Below, piece by piece: positions 1 through 7,100 of a DNA stretch of 8,408 bases (position 1 is the first letter of the stretch; every line of letters begins with the position of its first letter). The DNA is from Actinobacteria bacterium RBG_16_64_13 (lineage in GTDB: Bacteria; Actinomycetota; Thermoleophilia; RBG-16-64-13). The DNA lies in contig MELN01000055.1 in NCBI GenBank assembly GCA_001768675.1, forward strand, positions 12,046 to 20,453. Reading direction: 5' to 3'. The translations under genes and the position numbers were made by a program. Under the pieces are notes generated by a model that saw only the letters and a list, made by a program, of their open reading frames with translations, was not told the DNA's origin and searched no databases.

Positions 1-2
1 CG

Positions 3-239
3 GCGGTTCCCAAGATCTACTGTCCCTTGCTTTTCATCGCGGCCGAGGACGACACTGGAGCATCTGGAGCTATCGACCTCCAAGAACTCTCCGGAAACAC
101 GGGTGATCTTCAGATCCTACCGGGGGGTGATCATGGGATCGACCTGCTCAGCGGCTCCCAGGCAGACGAGGTGTGGGACTTGATCGGCGGATTCTTGGAC
201 AGAAACCTGCCTCTCACCTTAGCCCCCGCCACTGGTTGA
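3..239 (+). CDS. alpha/beta hydrolase family protein, C-terminal part (5' end outside window)
   Basis: The frame is open from the window edge to the TGA at 237-239, so only the last 78 codons are visible and the true start lies upstream. The visible part matches the end of the alpha/beta-hydrolase fold. A hydrophobic strand (CPLLFIAAEDD) ends in the acidic pair that normally supplies the catalytic Asp, with the pattern Pro-hydrophobic-DD. About 35 residues later LPGGDHGIDLL carries the catalytic His (GxDHG type). A final amphipathic helix (VWDLIGGFLDRN) closes the domain. The nucleophile elbow (GxSxG) would be upstream and cannot be checked, so substrate and subclass (dienelactone-hydrolase-like, lipase-like, peptidase-like) are open. 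The EcsC-family gene begins one base after this stop, so the two are probably co-transcribed and translationally coupled. The family call rests on two short motifs and their spacing. Confidence 0.7.
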   Translation, partial: AVPKIYCPLLFIAAEDDTGASGAIDLQELSGNTGDLQILPGGDHGIDLLSGSQADEVWDLIGGFLDRNLPLTLAPATG

Positions 240-240
240 T

Positions 241-1071
241 ATGAGCGAACACGGGAACATGCAGGTGTTCACAGACTCGGAGTACGTCGCACTCGCCGAG
301 GCCGACTTGGCCGCGCTGCGCGGAGCCAAGAGAAGACTCGAGAACCCGAGCCTGACGGCCAGGATCTCGGCGCTGTTGGGCAGCAAGCTCGAGACCGGCT
401 TCAACATGCTGCCGGCGAGGCTGCACCACATGATCGGATCTGCCACAGAGATCGCGCTTCGCAAAGGACTGGACTTCACCGTCAAGACTATGGGGCGCCC
501 CGAGCCCTCTAGGCCGCGCGACTGGCTTCACAAAGCCCTTGCCGTAGGTACCGGGGTCGCGGGCGGCGCCTTCGGAGCCGCGGCTCTGCCGGTCGAATTG
601 CCGGTCTCCACCTGCTTGATGCTGCGCTCCATCGCCGACATCGCTCGCAGCGAAGGCCACGATATCTCCCTGCTCGAAGTCAGACTCGCCTGCCTCGAGG
701 TCTTCGCTCTCGGAGGTGGTGGGTCCGCGGACGATGCTACTGAAAGCGGCTACTGGATCGTCCGCGGGGCGCTCTCAAAGTACCTCTCGGAGGCAGCCAC
801 CCATCTCGCGCGGAAAGGGTTGACCGACAAAAGCGCACCCGCGCTGGCGAGGCTGCTTGCGCAGATAGCGGCGCGGTTCGGGGTTGTCGTCTCCGAACAG
901 GCCGCGGCCCAACTCGTGCCGGTCGTGGGTGCGGTGTCGGGCGGAGCGATCAACTACCTGTTCATGGATCATTTCCAAGACATGGCCAAGGGCCATTTCG
1001 TGGTGAAACGTCTGGAGGAGAAGTACGGCACGGCGCTTGTGCGGAAGGCTTACGAGGAGCTGACGATCTAG
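241..1071 (+). CDS. EcsC family protein
   Basis: This 276-residue protein matches the EcsC family in length and layout. The N-terminal helical part (about 10-85) has the typical RLENPSL pattern. A Gly/Ala-rich hydrophobic stretch follows (103-124, GTGVAGGAFGAAALPVELPV). The C-terminal block (about 224-265) is strongly family-like: VPVVGAVSGGAINYLFMDHF, then MAKGHFVVKRLEEKYG. The family is named after the third gene of the Bacillus subtilis ecsAB ABC-transporter locus; its biochemical function is unknown. No ecsA or ecsB homologue is visible here, so this is an orphan member. The ATG at 241 lies one base after the upstream hydrolase stop. No clear Shine-Dalgarno precedes it, so initiation probably depends on coupling to the upstream gene; the ATG at 259 is an alternative. 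The gene converges with rmuC across only 25 nt. Family assignment is confident, role is not. Confidence 0.85.
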   Translation: MSEHGNMQVFTDSEYVALAEADLAALRGAKRRLENPSLTARISALLGSKLETGFNMLPARLHHMIGSATEIALRKGLDFTVKTMGRPEPSRPRDWLHKALAVGTGVAGGAFGAAALPVELPVSTCLMLRSIADIARSEGHDISLLEVRLACLEVFALGGGGSADDATESGYWIVRGALSKYLSEAATHLARKGLTDKSAPALARLLAQIAARFGVVVSEQAAAQLVPVVGAVSGGAINYLFMDHFQDMAKGHFVVKRLEEKYGTALVRKAYEELTI

Positions 1072-1096
1072 GACGATCTCGCCTAACCCGGCAGCG

Positions 1097-2470
1097 TCAG
1101 TCGTCCTCAGTTCCAACGTCGGTGTCGTAGATCTCGGCGCCCTCCGGGCCCTCATCACCCTCGCCCCCGACCAAGGACAAGATCTCGCTCACGCTTTCCG
1201 CCGGGATCTCCGCTACGTTCTTTAGCTTGCGCTCGATCGTCCGGCTCTTCCTGGCGGCGTCCTCGATGGTGGTCGACGCCTGGTCGAGCTTCTTGTGCAC
1301 CTTCTCCAGCAGCCCGCCGAACTGCCCGAACTGCGTCTTCACCGCCCCCAGGAGCTGCCAGACCTCGCTGGAGCGCTTCTCGATGGCGAGTGTCCGGAAT
1401 CCCATTTGGAGGCTGTTCAGCAGCGCCGCCAGAGTCGTCGGACCGGCGACGATGACCCGGCAATCGCGCTGGAGCGACTCGGCCAGGCCGGGACGGCGGA
1501 GAACCTCGGCATAGAGACCCTCCGTGGGCAAGAACATGATGCCAAAGTCGGTGGTTCGCGGCGGATCGAGGTACTTGCCCTGGATCTCCTTCGCAGACTG
1601 CTTCACGCGCGTCTCCAGCCCCTTCAACGCCAGTTCGACTCCAGCGGCATCGCCCAGCCCCTGAGCTTCGAGCATCCGTTGGTAGTCCTCAACCGGGAAC
1701 TTCGCGTCGATAGGCAACCAGACCGGGGCGCAATCACCACTTTCCTGGCCGGGAAGCCGGATGGCATACTCCACCCTTTCGCCGCTGCCCAATTTGCAGG
1801 CCACGTTCGAGTCGTACTGGTCGGCCGTGAGGACCTGCTCGAGAAGCATGTTGAGCTGTACCTCACCCCACGTGCCGCGGGTCTTGACGTTGGTCAGCAC
1901 CCGTTTGAGATCGCCCACGCCGTCGGCCAGCGACTTCATCTCCCCGAGGCCTTGATGCACGGCCTCCAAACGCTCGCTCACTTGTTTGAAGGAGTCACCA
2001 AGCCGTTTCTCCAAGGTGGCAGTGAGACGTTCGTCGACCGTCTGCCGCATCAGTTCGAGCTTGGCAGCGTTGTCCTCCTGCAGTTTCTGAAGGCGGGTGT
2101 CCACAGTCGCGCGCAACTCGACCATGCGCTGCTCGTTGGATGTCGTCATCTTCACAAGCTGCTCGGAGAACGTGTCCAGCTGACCCTTCTGCTGCAGACC
2201 GAGCTGGCTGATGTTGTTGACGGTGGTATCGCCCCAGTCCTTGACCACGCCCCCGACCTCTTCGCGGACCAACTGGGCGCTCCTCGCCGCCTCGTCGCGA
2301 CCCCTCTCCATCTCCTCGCGCAGCAAACGCTCCCCCCGCTCCTGTGCACGCTCCAGTTGCTTGAGGGAAGCGCTGACACCACCCTGCCGGGCCCGTGCCA
2401 TGACGACCAGCAGCAGCACGACTGCGATCACCAGTAGAACGACAGAGACAACGCCAAGCACTTCCAACAT
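1097..2470 (-). CDS. rmuC: RmuC family protein (DNA recombination/inversion-limiting, predicted nuclease-like)
   Basis: This 457-residue protein has the standard RmuC layout. An N-terminal membrane anchor (about 4-24, almost all Val/Leu/Ile) is followed by a long charged coiled-coil (about 30-180) and then the RmuC domain (about 185-410). Signature motifs are TRGTWGE (197-203), LPIDAKFPVEDY (252-263, with D255 and K257), FLPTEGLYAEVLR (313-325), GPTTLAALLNSL (343-354) and MGFRTLAIEK (356-365). In E. coli rmuC affects recombination at short inverted repeats; the core has been predicted to have a PD-(D/E)XK-like nuclease fold, which would fit the conserved E203/D255/K257. The protein should be inner-membrane anchored with the domain in the cytoplasm. 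The C-terminal tail after 435 is strongly acidic, with ten Asp/Glu and no Lys/Arg. The ATG at 2470 is supported by a perfect GGAGGT five bases upstream. It lies 101 nt behind the PH-like gene, so it may have its own promoter. Confidence 0.95.
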   Translation of the reverse strand: MLEVLGVVSVVLLVIAVVLLLVVMARARQGGVSASLKQLERAQERGERLLREEMERGRDEAARSAQLVREEVGGVVKDWGDTTVNNISQLGLQQKGQLDTFSEQLVKMTTSNEQRMVELRATVDTRLQKLQEDNAAKLELMRQTVDERLTATLEKRLGDSFKQVSERLEAVHQGLGEMKSLADGVGDLKRVLTNVKTRGTWGEVQLNMLLEQVLTADQYDSNVACKLGSGERVEYAIRLPGQESGDCAPVWLPIDAKFPVEDYQRMLEAQGLGDAAGVELALKGLETRVKQSAKEIQGKYLDPPRTTDFGIMFLPTEGLYAEVLRRPGLAESLQRDCRVIVAGPTTLAALLNSLQMGFRTLAIEKRSSEVWQLLGAVKTQFGQFGGLLEKVHKKLDQASTTIEDAARKSRTIERKLKNVAEIPAESVSEILSLVGGEGDEGPEGAEIYDTDVGTEDD

Positions 2471-2475
2471 CCTTG

Positions 2476-2481
2476 ACCTCC
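2476..2481 (-). promoter_or_regulatory. Shine-Dalgarno of rmuC
   Basis: On the minus strand GGAGGT lies five bases before the ATG at 2470. It fixes the start that includes the membrane anchor. Confidence 0.8.
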
Positions 2482-2492
2482 AAAAGGGGGGC

Positions 2493-2515
2493 AGAGCACG
2501 ACGGTCTGTTGCTCT
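2493..2515 (-). terminator. weak hairpin followed by C6-T4 between the PH-like gene and rmuC
   Basis: The arms AGAGCA (2493-2498) and TGCTCT (2510-2515) form a perfect 6-bp stem with an 11-nt loop. Read on the minus strand the stem is followed by one G, then six C and four T before the rmuC Shine-Dalgarno. It could be a weak terminator or attenuator at the end of the small-gene operon, or a leader structure of rmuC. The short stem and short T run make it uncertain, and a chance inverted repeat is possible. Confidence 0.25.
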
Positions 2516-2571
2516 ACTAACTTAGCATGGGTCCCGGACGCGAGAACGTGCCTACCCTTGGCGAGCTTCCC

Positions 2572-2940
2572 CTACGCGGCCGGCGCCGCCGCCGAGTCGG
2601 CCCAGTCCATGTCTTTGAAGAAGCGCCGGTGCACGTGCAGCACCTCGTTGCCCGCGGGGATCACGTGCCACACGCCCTTGCCCGGGCCCAGTCGTATGGC
2701 CCTCGGTAGCTCGGCTACCACACCCTTCGCTTTGGTCATGCCGAACGCTCCGGTATCCAGGACGAGCATGCGCCACTGGGTGACCGCGATGATCCGATAG
2801 CGGTTCATGAGTACAAAAGGCAAGTAGCCCAGCAGGATCAAGTACTGGCTCTTGGTCTGGGCGCCTATGACACACTGCAGCGTCTCGCCAGGTTGCAGGT
2901 AAGGGGATACGGATGCGGTCATCTTGTCGCGTATGGCCAT
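2572..2940 (-). CDS. hypothetical protein, PH-like (bacterial pleckstrin-homology-like) small protein
   Basis: This is a 122-residue protein of unknown function. After a short N-terminal helix (1-15) it shows LQPGETLQCVIGAQT (15-29), a hydrophobic segment (33-45), then NRYRIIAVTQWRMLVLDTG (46-64). A second set of short strands follows, ending in VLHVHRRFFKDMDW (100-113). The order 'L.pGE.vq......' then 'YRiiaVT..R.lvLd' is the pattern I associate with small bacterial PH-like proteins of high-GC Gram-positives; this is a pattern judgement without alignment. The open frame continues upstream to 3096, but that extension overlaps the GyrI-like gene and has poor composition. The ATG at 2940 is preceded by AAAGGAG at a five-base distance and is the chosen start. 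The C-terminus is a short Ala-rich tail. It is the last gene of a three-gene minus-strand cluster, 37 nt behind the GyrI-like gene. Confidence 0.7.
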   Translation of the reverse strand: MAIRDKMTASVSPYLQPGETLQCVIGAQTKSQYLILLGYLPFVLMNRYRIIAVTQWRMLVLDTGAFGMTKAKGVVAELPRAIRLGPGKGVWHVIPAGNEVLHVHRRFFKDMDWADSAAAPAA

Positions 2941-2945
2941 GGATG

Positions 2946-2952
2946 CTCCTTT
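2946..2952 (-). promoter_or_regulatory. Shine-Dalgarno deciding the start of the PH-like gene
   Basis: Minus-strand AAAGGAG ends five bases before the ATG at 2940. It argues against the longer reading to 3096, which would lie inside the preceding gene. Confidence 0.75.
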
Positions 2953-2977
2953 CGTCGACGATGCTGTGAGGCCCGGC

Positions 2978-3448
2978 CTACGCCAACGGCCAGTACACCT
3001 CGGTGACGTGTTTGCTGAGGTCAGGCTCCACGGCCGGGTCGGTGAGGTAGCGCTCCCACATGGTTTCGGCCAAGTCGAGGCCGTTCGCCTTCGCATAGGC
3101 CTGTATGGCGCCGTACGCGGCCGCTATCTGATCGTACGGGCCGATGTGCTCGGTAAAGACCACCTTCCCTCCCGGCACCCGGCTGGCTTTGACGCCTCGC
3201 CGCAGGTCCTGGGGAAAGAAGACGCCCCTTATGGTGATGGCGAGCTCCACGTCCACGGTCTCTTCGTTCCAACCGTGGTAGATGGCGACTGCGCCCCCCG
3301 AAGGTGGGATCCCCTCAGCGGTAAGAGCCGCCATGACCCTGCCGAACTCCTTGGGCATCACTTCAGCCAGTTGGGCCATAGGGTACGTGCCCCGCACGCT
3401 GGCGGTGTGCTCGGGAGCGACGTTTCTCACGGCCACTTCGTAGTCCAC
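2978..3448 (-). CDS. GyrI-like / AraC effector-binding domain protein (stand-alone)
   Basis: The 156-residue product is a complete single GyrI-like (SHS2-repeat, BmrR/Rob C-terminal-type) small-molecule-binding domain with no DNA-binding domain. The first repeat holds MPKEFGRVMAALTAEGIPPSGGAVAIYHG. The second holds the diagnostic EHIGPYDQIAAAYGAIQAYAKANGL stretch (HxGPY at about 101-105) and ETMWERYLTDP (about 128-138), followed by VTEVYWPL at the end. Glu132 in WERY sits where the family has the ligand-contacting Glu in the drug-binding pocket. Stand-alone members include gyrase-inhibitory proteins and hydrophobic-ligand binders; the ligand here is unknown. Two GTG starts are possible, 3454 and 3448. 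I choose 3448 because AAGGGGG (3454-3460) then lies five bases upstream, whereas the GTG at 3454 overlaps it. The gene is in the middle of a minus-strand cluster with a membrane protein and a PH-like protein. Confidence 0.85.
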   Translation of the reverse strand: MDYEVAVRNVAPEHTASVRGTYPMAQLAEVMPKEFGRVMAALTAEGIPPSGGAVAIYHGWNEETVDVELAITIRGVFFPQDLRRGVKASRVPGGKVVFTEHIGPYDQIAAAYGAIQAYAKANGLDLAETMWERYLTDPAVEPDLSKHVTEVYWPLA

Positions 3449-3453
3449 GGACA

Positions 3454-3460
3454 CCCCCTT
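3454..3460 (-). promoter_or_regulatory. Shine-Dalgarno of the GyrI-like gene
   Basis: Minus-strand AAGGGGG, resembling AAGGAGG with one mismatch, ends five bases before the GTG at 3448. The in-frame GTG at 3452-3454 shares a base with it, which makes that start less likely. Confidence 0.5.
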
Positions 3461-3482
3461 CCGCTGCCGCTTGGACGATCCG

Positions 3483-4013
3483 CTATGCGAACTGCTTTAC
3501 GAGCGCGTAGATCAGCGTCCCGAAGAAGACCACGGTGTAAACCACGATGGCCAGCACGAAGCCGAGCTGGAAGTAGTCGCCGGCATCCATCCTCGGGGTC
3601 TTGCGCCCGAAGAGACCGCCGATAAGCGTCCACACGCCCTTGTGGCCACCGCGGGCGGACGTCGCGTCCACGGGCTCGCCCAGATCCAAGTCCCCGGCGA
3701 GTCGATCGTAGGCTCCGATCCGTTCATCGAGGGCAACATCCTCGCAGCGGATGACGCGCAACCCGATGAACGCGATAAGGACACCCCCCACGCTGCCGGC
3801 GAGGATCGTCGCCACCCGGATCCAGAAGTTGATCCCCACGGTGGTGCCCACAAGGGCCAACACGACGACCACGGCCAGCAGCCACCACGTGTAGTGCTTG
3901 GTCTCGTCCCAGACGGCACGGCGATGGTGGGCGATCGCCTGCGCTGCGATCCTCAACTGAAGCCTTCTGGCTCCATGCTTGCTCTCATCGTGACTCTCGT
4001 GTGAAGTGGCCAT
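3483..4013 (-). CDS. hypothetical three-TM membrane protein
   Basis: The family is not recognised. The 176-residue product has a polar, His-rich N-terminus (1-41, with HESHDESKHG and AHHRRAVWDETKH). A hydrophobic hairpin follows: TM1 about 42-61 and TM2 about 67-88, separated by a few residues. A soluble loop (about 89-147) contains CEDVALDERIGAYDRLAGDL and GEPVDATSARGGHKG, and TM3 (about 149-171) ends in a short LVKQFA tail. The positive residues before TM1 suggest the N-terminus is cytoplasmic, which would place the loop inside and the C-terminus outside. The open frame extends to 4079, but ATG 4013 has AAGGAG six bases upstream and the extension looks non-coding. It is the first gene of the minus-strand small-gene cluster, 34 nt before the GyrI-like gene. 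A role as membrane partner of the two downstream soluble proteins is inference only. Confidence 0.75.
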   Translation of the reverse strand: MATSHESHDESKHGARRLQLRIAAQAIAHHRRAVWDETKHYTWWLLAVVVVLALVGTTVGINFWIRVATILAGSVGGVLIAFIGLRVIRCEDVALDERIGAYDRLAGDLDLGEPVDATSARGGHKGVWTLIGGLFGRKTPRMDAGDYFQLGFVLAIVVYTVVFFGTLIYALVKQFA

Positions 4014-4019
4014 GAGCGA

Positions 4020-4025
4020 CTCCTT
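4020..4025 (-). promoter_or_regulatory. Shine-Dalgarno deciding the start of the three-TM protein
   Basis: Minus-strand AAGGAG ends six bases before the ATG at 4013, favouring this start over the ATG at 4079. Confidence 0.75.
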
Positions 4026-4050
4026 CTGGCAGGACGAAGCAGCAAGACTC

Positions 4051-4079
4051 ACGCTACTCCACTTCGGGCGCGGACGCAA
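4051..4079 (-). promoter_or_regulatory. weak sigma70-type promoter candidate for the small-gene operon
   Basis: On the minus strand TTGCGT (4079-4074) and TAGCGT (4056-4051) are separated by exactly 17 nt. Each matches the -35 and -10 consensus in only three of six positions. The support is mainly positional: it lies just past the hairpin that closes the A2M gene and 37 nt before the ATG at 4013. A chance match is quite possible in this GC-rich sequence. Confidence 0.25.
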
Positions 4080-4082
4080 AGG

Positions 4083-4123
4083 CCGCGGGGCGCCTGCTGG
4101 ATCGTCCAGCGGGCGCCCCGCGG
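4083..4123 (-). terminator. strong hairpin downstream of the A2M gene
   Basis: The arm CCGCGGGGCGCC (4083-4094) pairs perfectly with GGCGCCCCGCGG (4112-4123). Inside, GCTGGA (4096-4101) pairs with TCCAGC (4105-4110), with one T-G wobble (4095/4111) between the two blocks and a TCG loop. The stem is therefore 19 pairs long with a three-base loop. It starts 35 nt after the A2M stop on the minus strand. The following minus-strand bases (CCTTTGCG) hold only three T, so it lacks a classical U tract. It may act as a GC-rich terminator without U run or as an mRNA 3' stabiliser. Confidence 0.65.
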
Positions 4124-4158
4124 CGCACCATCTGACAAACAGGTCTTCCCAGCAGGCT

Positions 4159-7100
4159 CTACTGCACGTTCAGCGCCGCGCTAAGAGTCTCCCCACGCCA
4201 GTCCGGGGTGTAGTAGGAGTAGACCACCGAGGCGCCGCCCTTGCCGCGCACCGGATAGAGAGCCAGAGCCTTGAACGAGAAGCTGACGGTGTCGCCGGGA
4301 TTCATATCCTCGATGTACACGATCACCTTGCGGCCCGCCACGTCGTAGCGCTTGATGTTCGGCTGCTCGAGAAGCTTCGCGAGCGAGTCTTCCACGGCGG
4401 CAAAACCGGTGGGCACCGATACGTCCAGCACCACCATGCCCGCCTTGATGGGTTCCGGAGGATCGTACTTGATCTTCACGTTGACCGTCACCAGGTCGTT
4501 CACGGCCACATCTTTGGTGTCGTAACCGACCTCGATGTCGAAGACACTGGTCACCTGTTCGGCTACAGAGAGGTTGTACCTGAGTACCCCTTGGACCACC
4601 GCCTCGCCCTTGCCTTTGGCTTTCACCTGCACCGCCACCCCTGCCGGGATCTCCACCACCTGGGTGACGTCGTAGTTTTCGGGGGTGATCTTAATGTCTT
4701 TCGTCACGTCTCCGGCCACGACGGTCACCGTCATGTTAGTGTCGGTGGCCCCAAGGGTCGCGTACTCGGTAAGTGCCTGCAGCGCGACCACCGTGTCCTG
4801 GGTAGTGCCGAATCCGCCCTGGCTGTTCCGCTGGCCCACGAGCCACTTGGCGGCCCGGGCGGCATTGATACGGTCGTTGCTCGCGATCAGGGCGAGGGTT
4901 CCATACCCGGTCGCCTCGACGTCGAGGCTGGGCAGCATGTCGATGGGCATCAAGCCACCCTCGGCGCCTTGCACCAGGGGCCGCACGTCGCCAGGACCGC
5001 CAGGAACGGGAGCCACTCCCGAGCTCCAGTGCAGCCCGTTCTCGTCTTCGATGGCAAGAGCCATCAGCGCTTCCTGCGCCTTCGCCGCCATGTCGCTGCC
5101 GCCCAACTCGAGAGCATAGGTGGTGAGCGCCAGGGCGTAGGGGTCGGTGATGGACTCGAGCTTGCCCTCCAGGTACGCGATGGCTTTGTTCGCCGCAGGG
5201 TCGTAGCCCGCCTCGAGCAGCGAGATGACGACGTAGGCGGTCAGGGTGTCCTTGCCCTGCACGCCGCCCATCATGCCGCCGTGGGCCACGAAGCCCACCG
5301 ACTCGAACGAGCCGTCGGCCTTCTGATGCTTGGTGATCCAGCCAGCGGCTTCAGAGAGCACCGACGAGTCGATGAACGTCAGCTCCTTGGCCTGGGCGAA
5401 GGTCTTGAGGACGAACGCCGTGAGCCACAGGCTTCCCGACTCGTCCTGTTCGCCGAACGCGGAGAAACTCCCATCGGAGTGCCGGTAGGTGAGTTCCCGC
5501 TGATAGCCGGTCACCAAGAGCATCTCCGCCTTGGCCTGGATCTCGGGCTTGAGCTGCCGCGTCCCCTCTAGATATTTGAGGATGAAAGCATCGGGGGCAA
5601 AAAGGATCATGTTCTGTTCGCCGCATCCGAACGGCATCTGCAAGAGTTGGTCGAGGCCCTCGATGGTCTGCGCCAACAGGCTGCCCGTGACGGCCACGTA
5701 GGCGCGTGACGAGTCCGGGACGACCCGCAGGAGGTCCGGCATCGCCAGATTCAGCGTCCGGGACTGGCCGGCCGGCACCACGACGTTCTCGACCGTCTCG
5801 CGGCTCACACCCTCGGGCTCGACGATCATGCTCTTGATGACCGCGTCGGCCGCCTCCGAGCTCCGAGCCGTTATCTTGACCAGCTGGGTGCCGATCGTCT
5901 TCGGCCGGATCTTGAACTCGGCGCTGCCGATGTCGCCGCCGGCGACGGTCACCGTCGTCTTGGTGCCGCCAAGCAGCTCGAACCACCCCGCCGGCTCGAT
6001 CTCCACTTGGATCTGCTGCGGAGTCTCGAGGTAGTTGTAGAGGGCGATCTTGACCGGGAACTCCTCGCCACGGATGGCGGAATACGGAAGATCGGCCTGC
6101 ACGAAGAACGGTTGGAACACCACCAGCGACGACTCGGCTATGCCCAGTCCCTTCTCCGGGGAGAGAGCCACGGCGCGCAGGTCCCAGGTGGTGATGGAGT
6201 CGGGGGCCTCATAGCTGAGCGAAGCGTGGCCGGACTCGTCCGTTAGGGTCTCGGCCCAGATCCAGGTCTCGGGGAAGTACTGCCGGACGCGCTCCACCTC
6301 GGCCAGGCCGCCGGATCCGCCGTCGTCGGCCTGGCCGGCGTTCGCGGTGGTCGTCGGGCCAGCAGCCTTGTCGCGAGCGGCGACACCGGGCGGTAACGCT
6401 TCTTCAGCGCCGAACATCATTACCTGAGACTCCAGTTGCTTGCCTTCGGGGACCTTCTTGTTGGAGAGCACGATCAGGCCGGCGTCCTCGAAGGTCTCTT
6501 TGGCCCCGGGGATGCTTATAGGCCCGCCCATCCACTCGCCCTCGTGCAGCTCGACCTGCGGCTTCAAATAGAGCCGTTCGAGCTCCGCGAAGACCTGCTC
6601 CAGGTTGAGCCGGTTCTCGGCCAGGATGAACACGGAGTGGTCCACCGCCACCAGTCCCACCTTGGCCTTACCCTCGGTCTGCACGTCGATCTTCACTTCG
6701 TCGCCAGGCTTGGCCTCGTCGACGTCGAAACTCGCGCTCACTTCATGCGGATACTCGCCTTTCACTTCGAAGGGGAGCGAGTCGGCGGCAACCTCGCTGT
6801 TCGGCAGGATCTGATACACGAGCAGCCGGGCCGACGGCGCCATCGCCGGGGTCACCCGGAAGGAGATGTCGTCCGCGGCGCTGCTGGTGAAGACCACCCG
6901 CCCCCGCGCCACCACCTCGTAATAGAAGGTGCCTGAGCTGGCCGTGGAGGTCACGTGGAAACTCGCCTTGTCCCCCACTTCCAGCGCCAGCGACCCTTGC
7001 TGTTGGACGTGGAGGAAGCTGCCGGAGGGAGAGTACGAGGCGCCTATCTGGTCATAAGCGTACGCCGAGCCCGAAGAAGCCGAGATCGTCATGGTAATGG

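Noticed and set aside
1295..2437. 380-codon open frame on the plus strand opposite rmuC
   Set aside because: RmuC is certain from its motifs on the other strand; this frame is a compositional shadow rich in Leu/Gln/His/Arg with no recognisable domain.
2700..2712. Short GCTCGGCTACC-type repeats and other small inverted repeats inside coding regions
   Set aside because: They are short, lie within confident genes and are expected by chance at this GC content.
2941..3096. N-terminal extension of the PH-like gene to 3096
   Set aside because: It would overlap the GyrI-like coding region by most of its length, its composition is Arg/Pro/Ser/Thr-rich, and a good ribosome site supports the ATG at 2940.
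4006..5571. 521-codon open frame on the plus strand opposite the A2M gene
   Set aside because: It lies antisense to the thioester and receptor-binding domains, is rich in His/Arg/Gly with no fold pattern, and is explained by the GC-rich third codon positions of the real gene.
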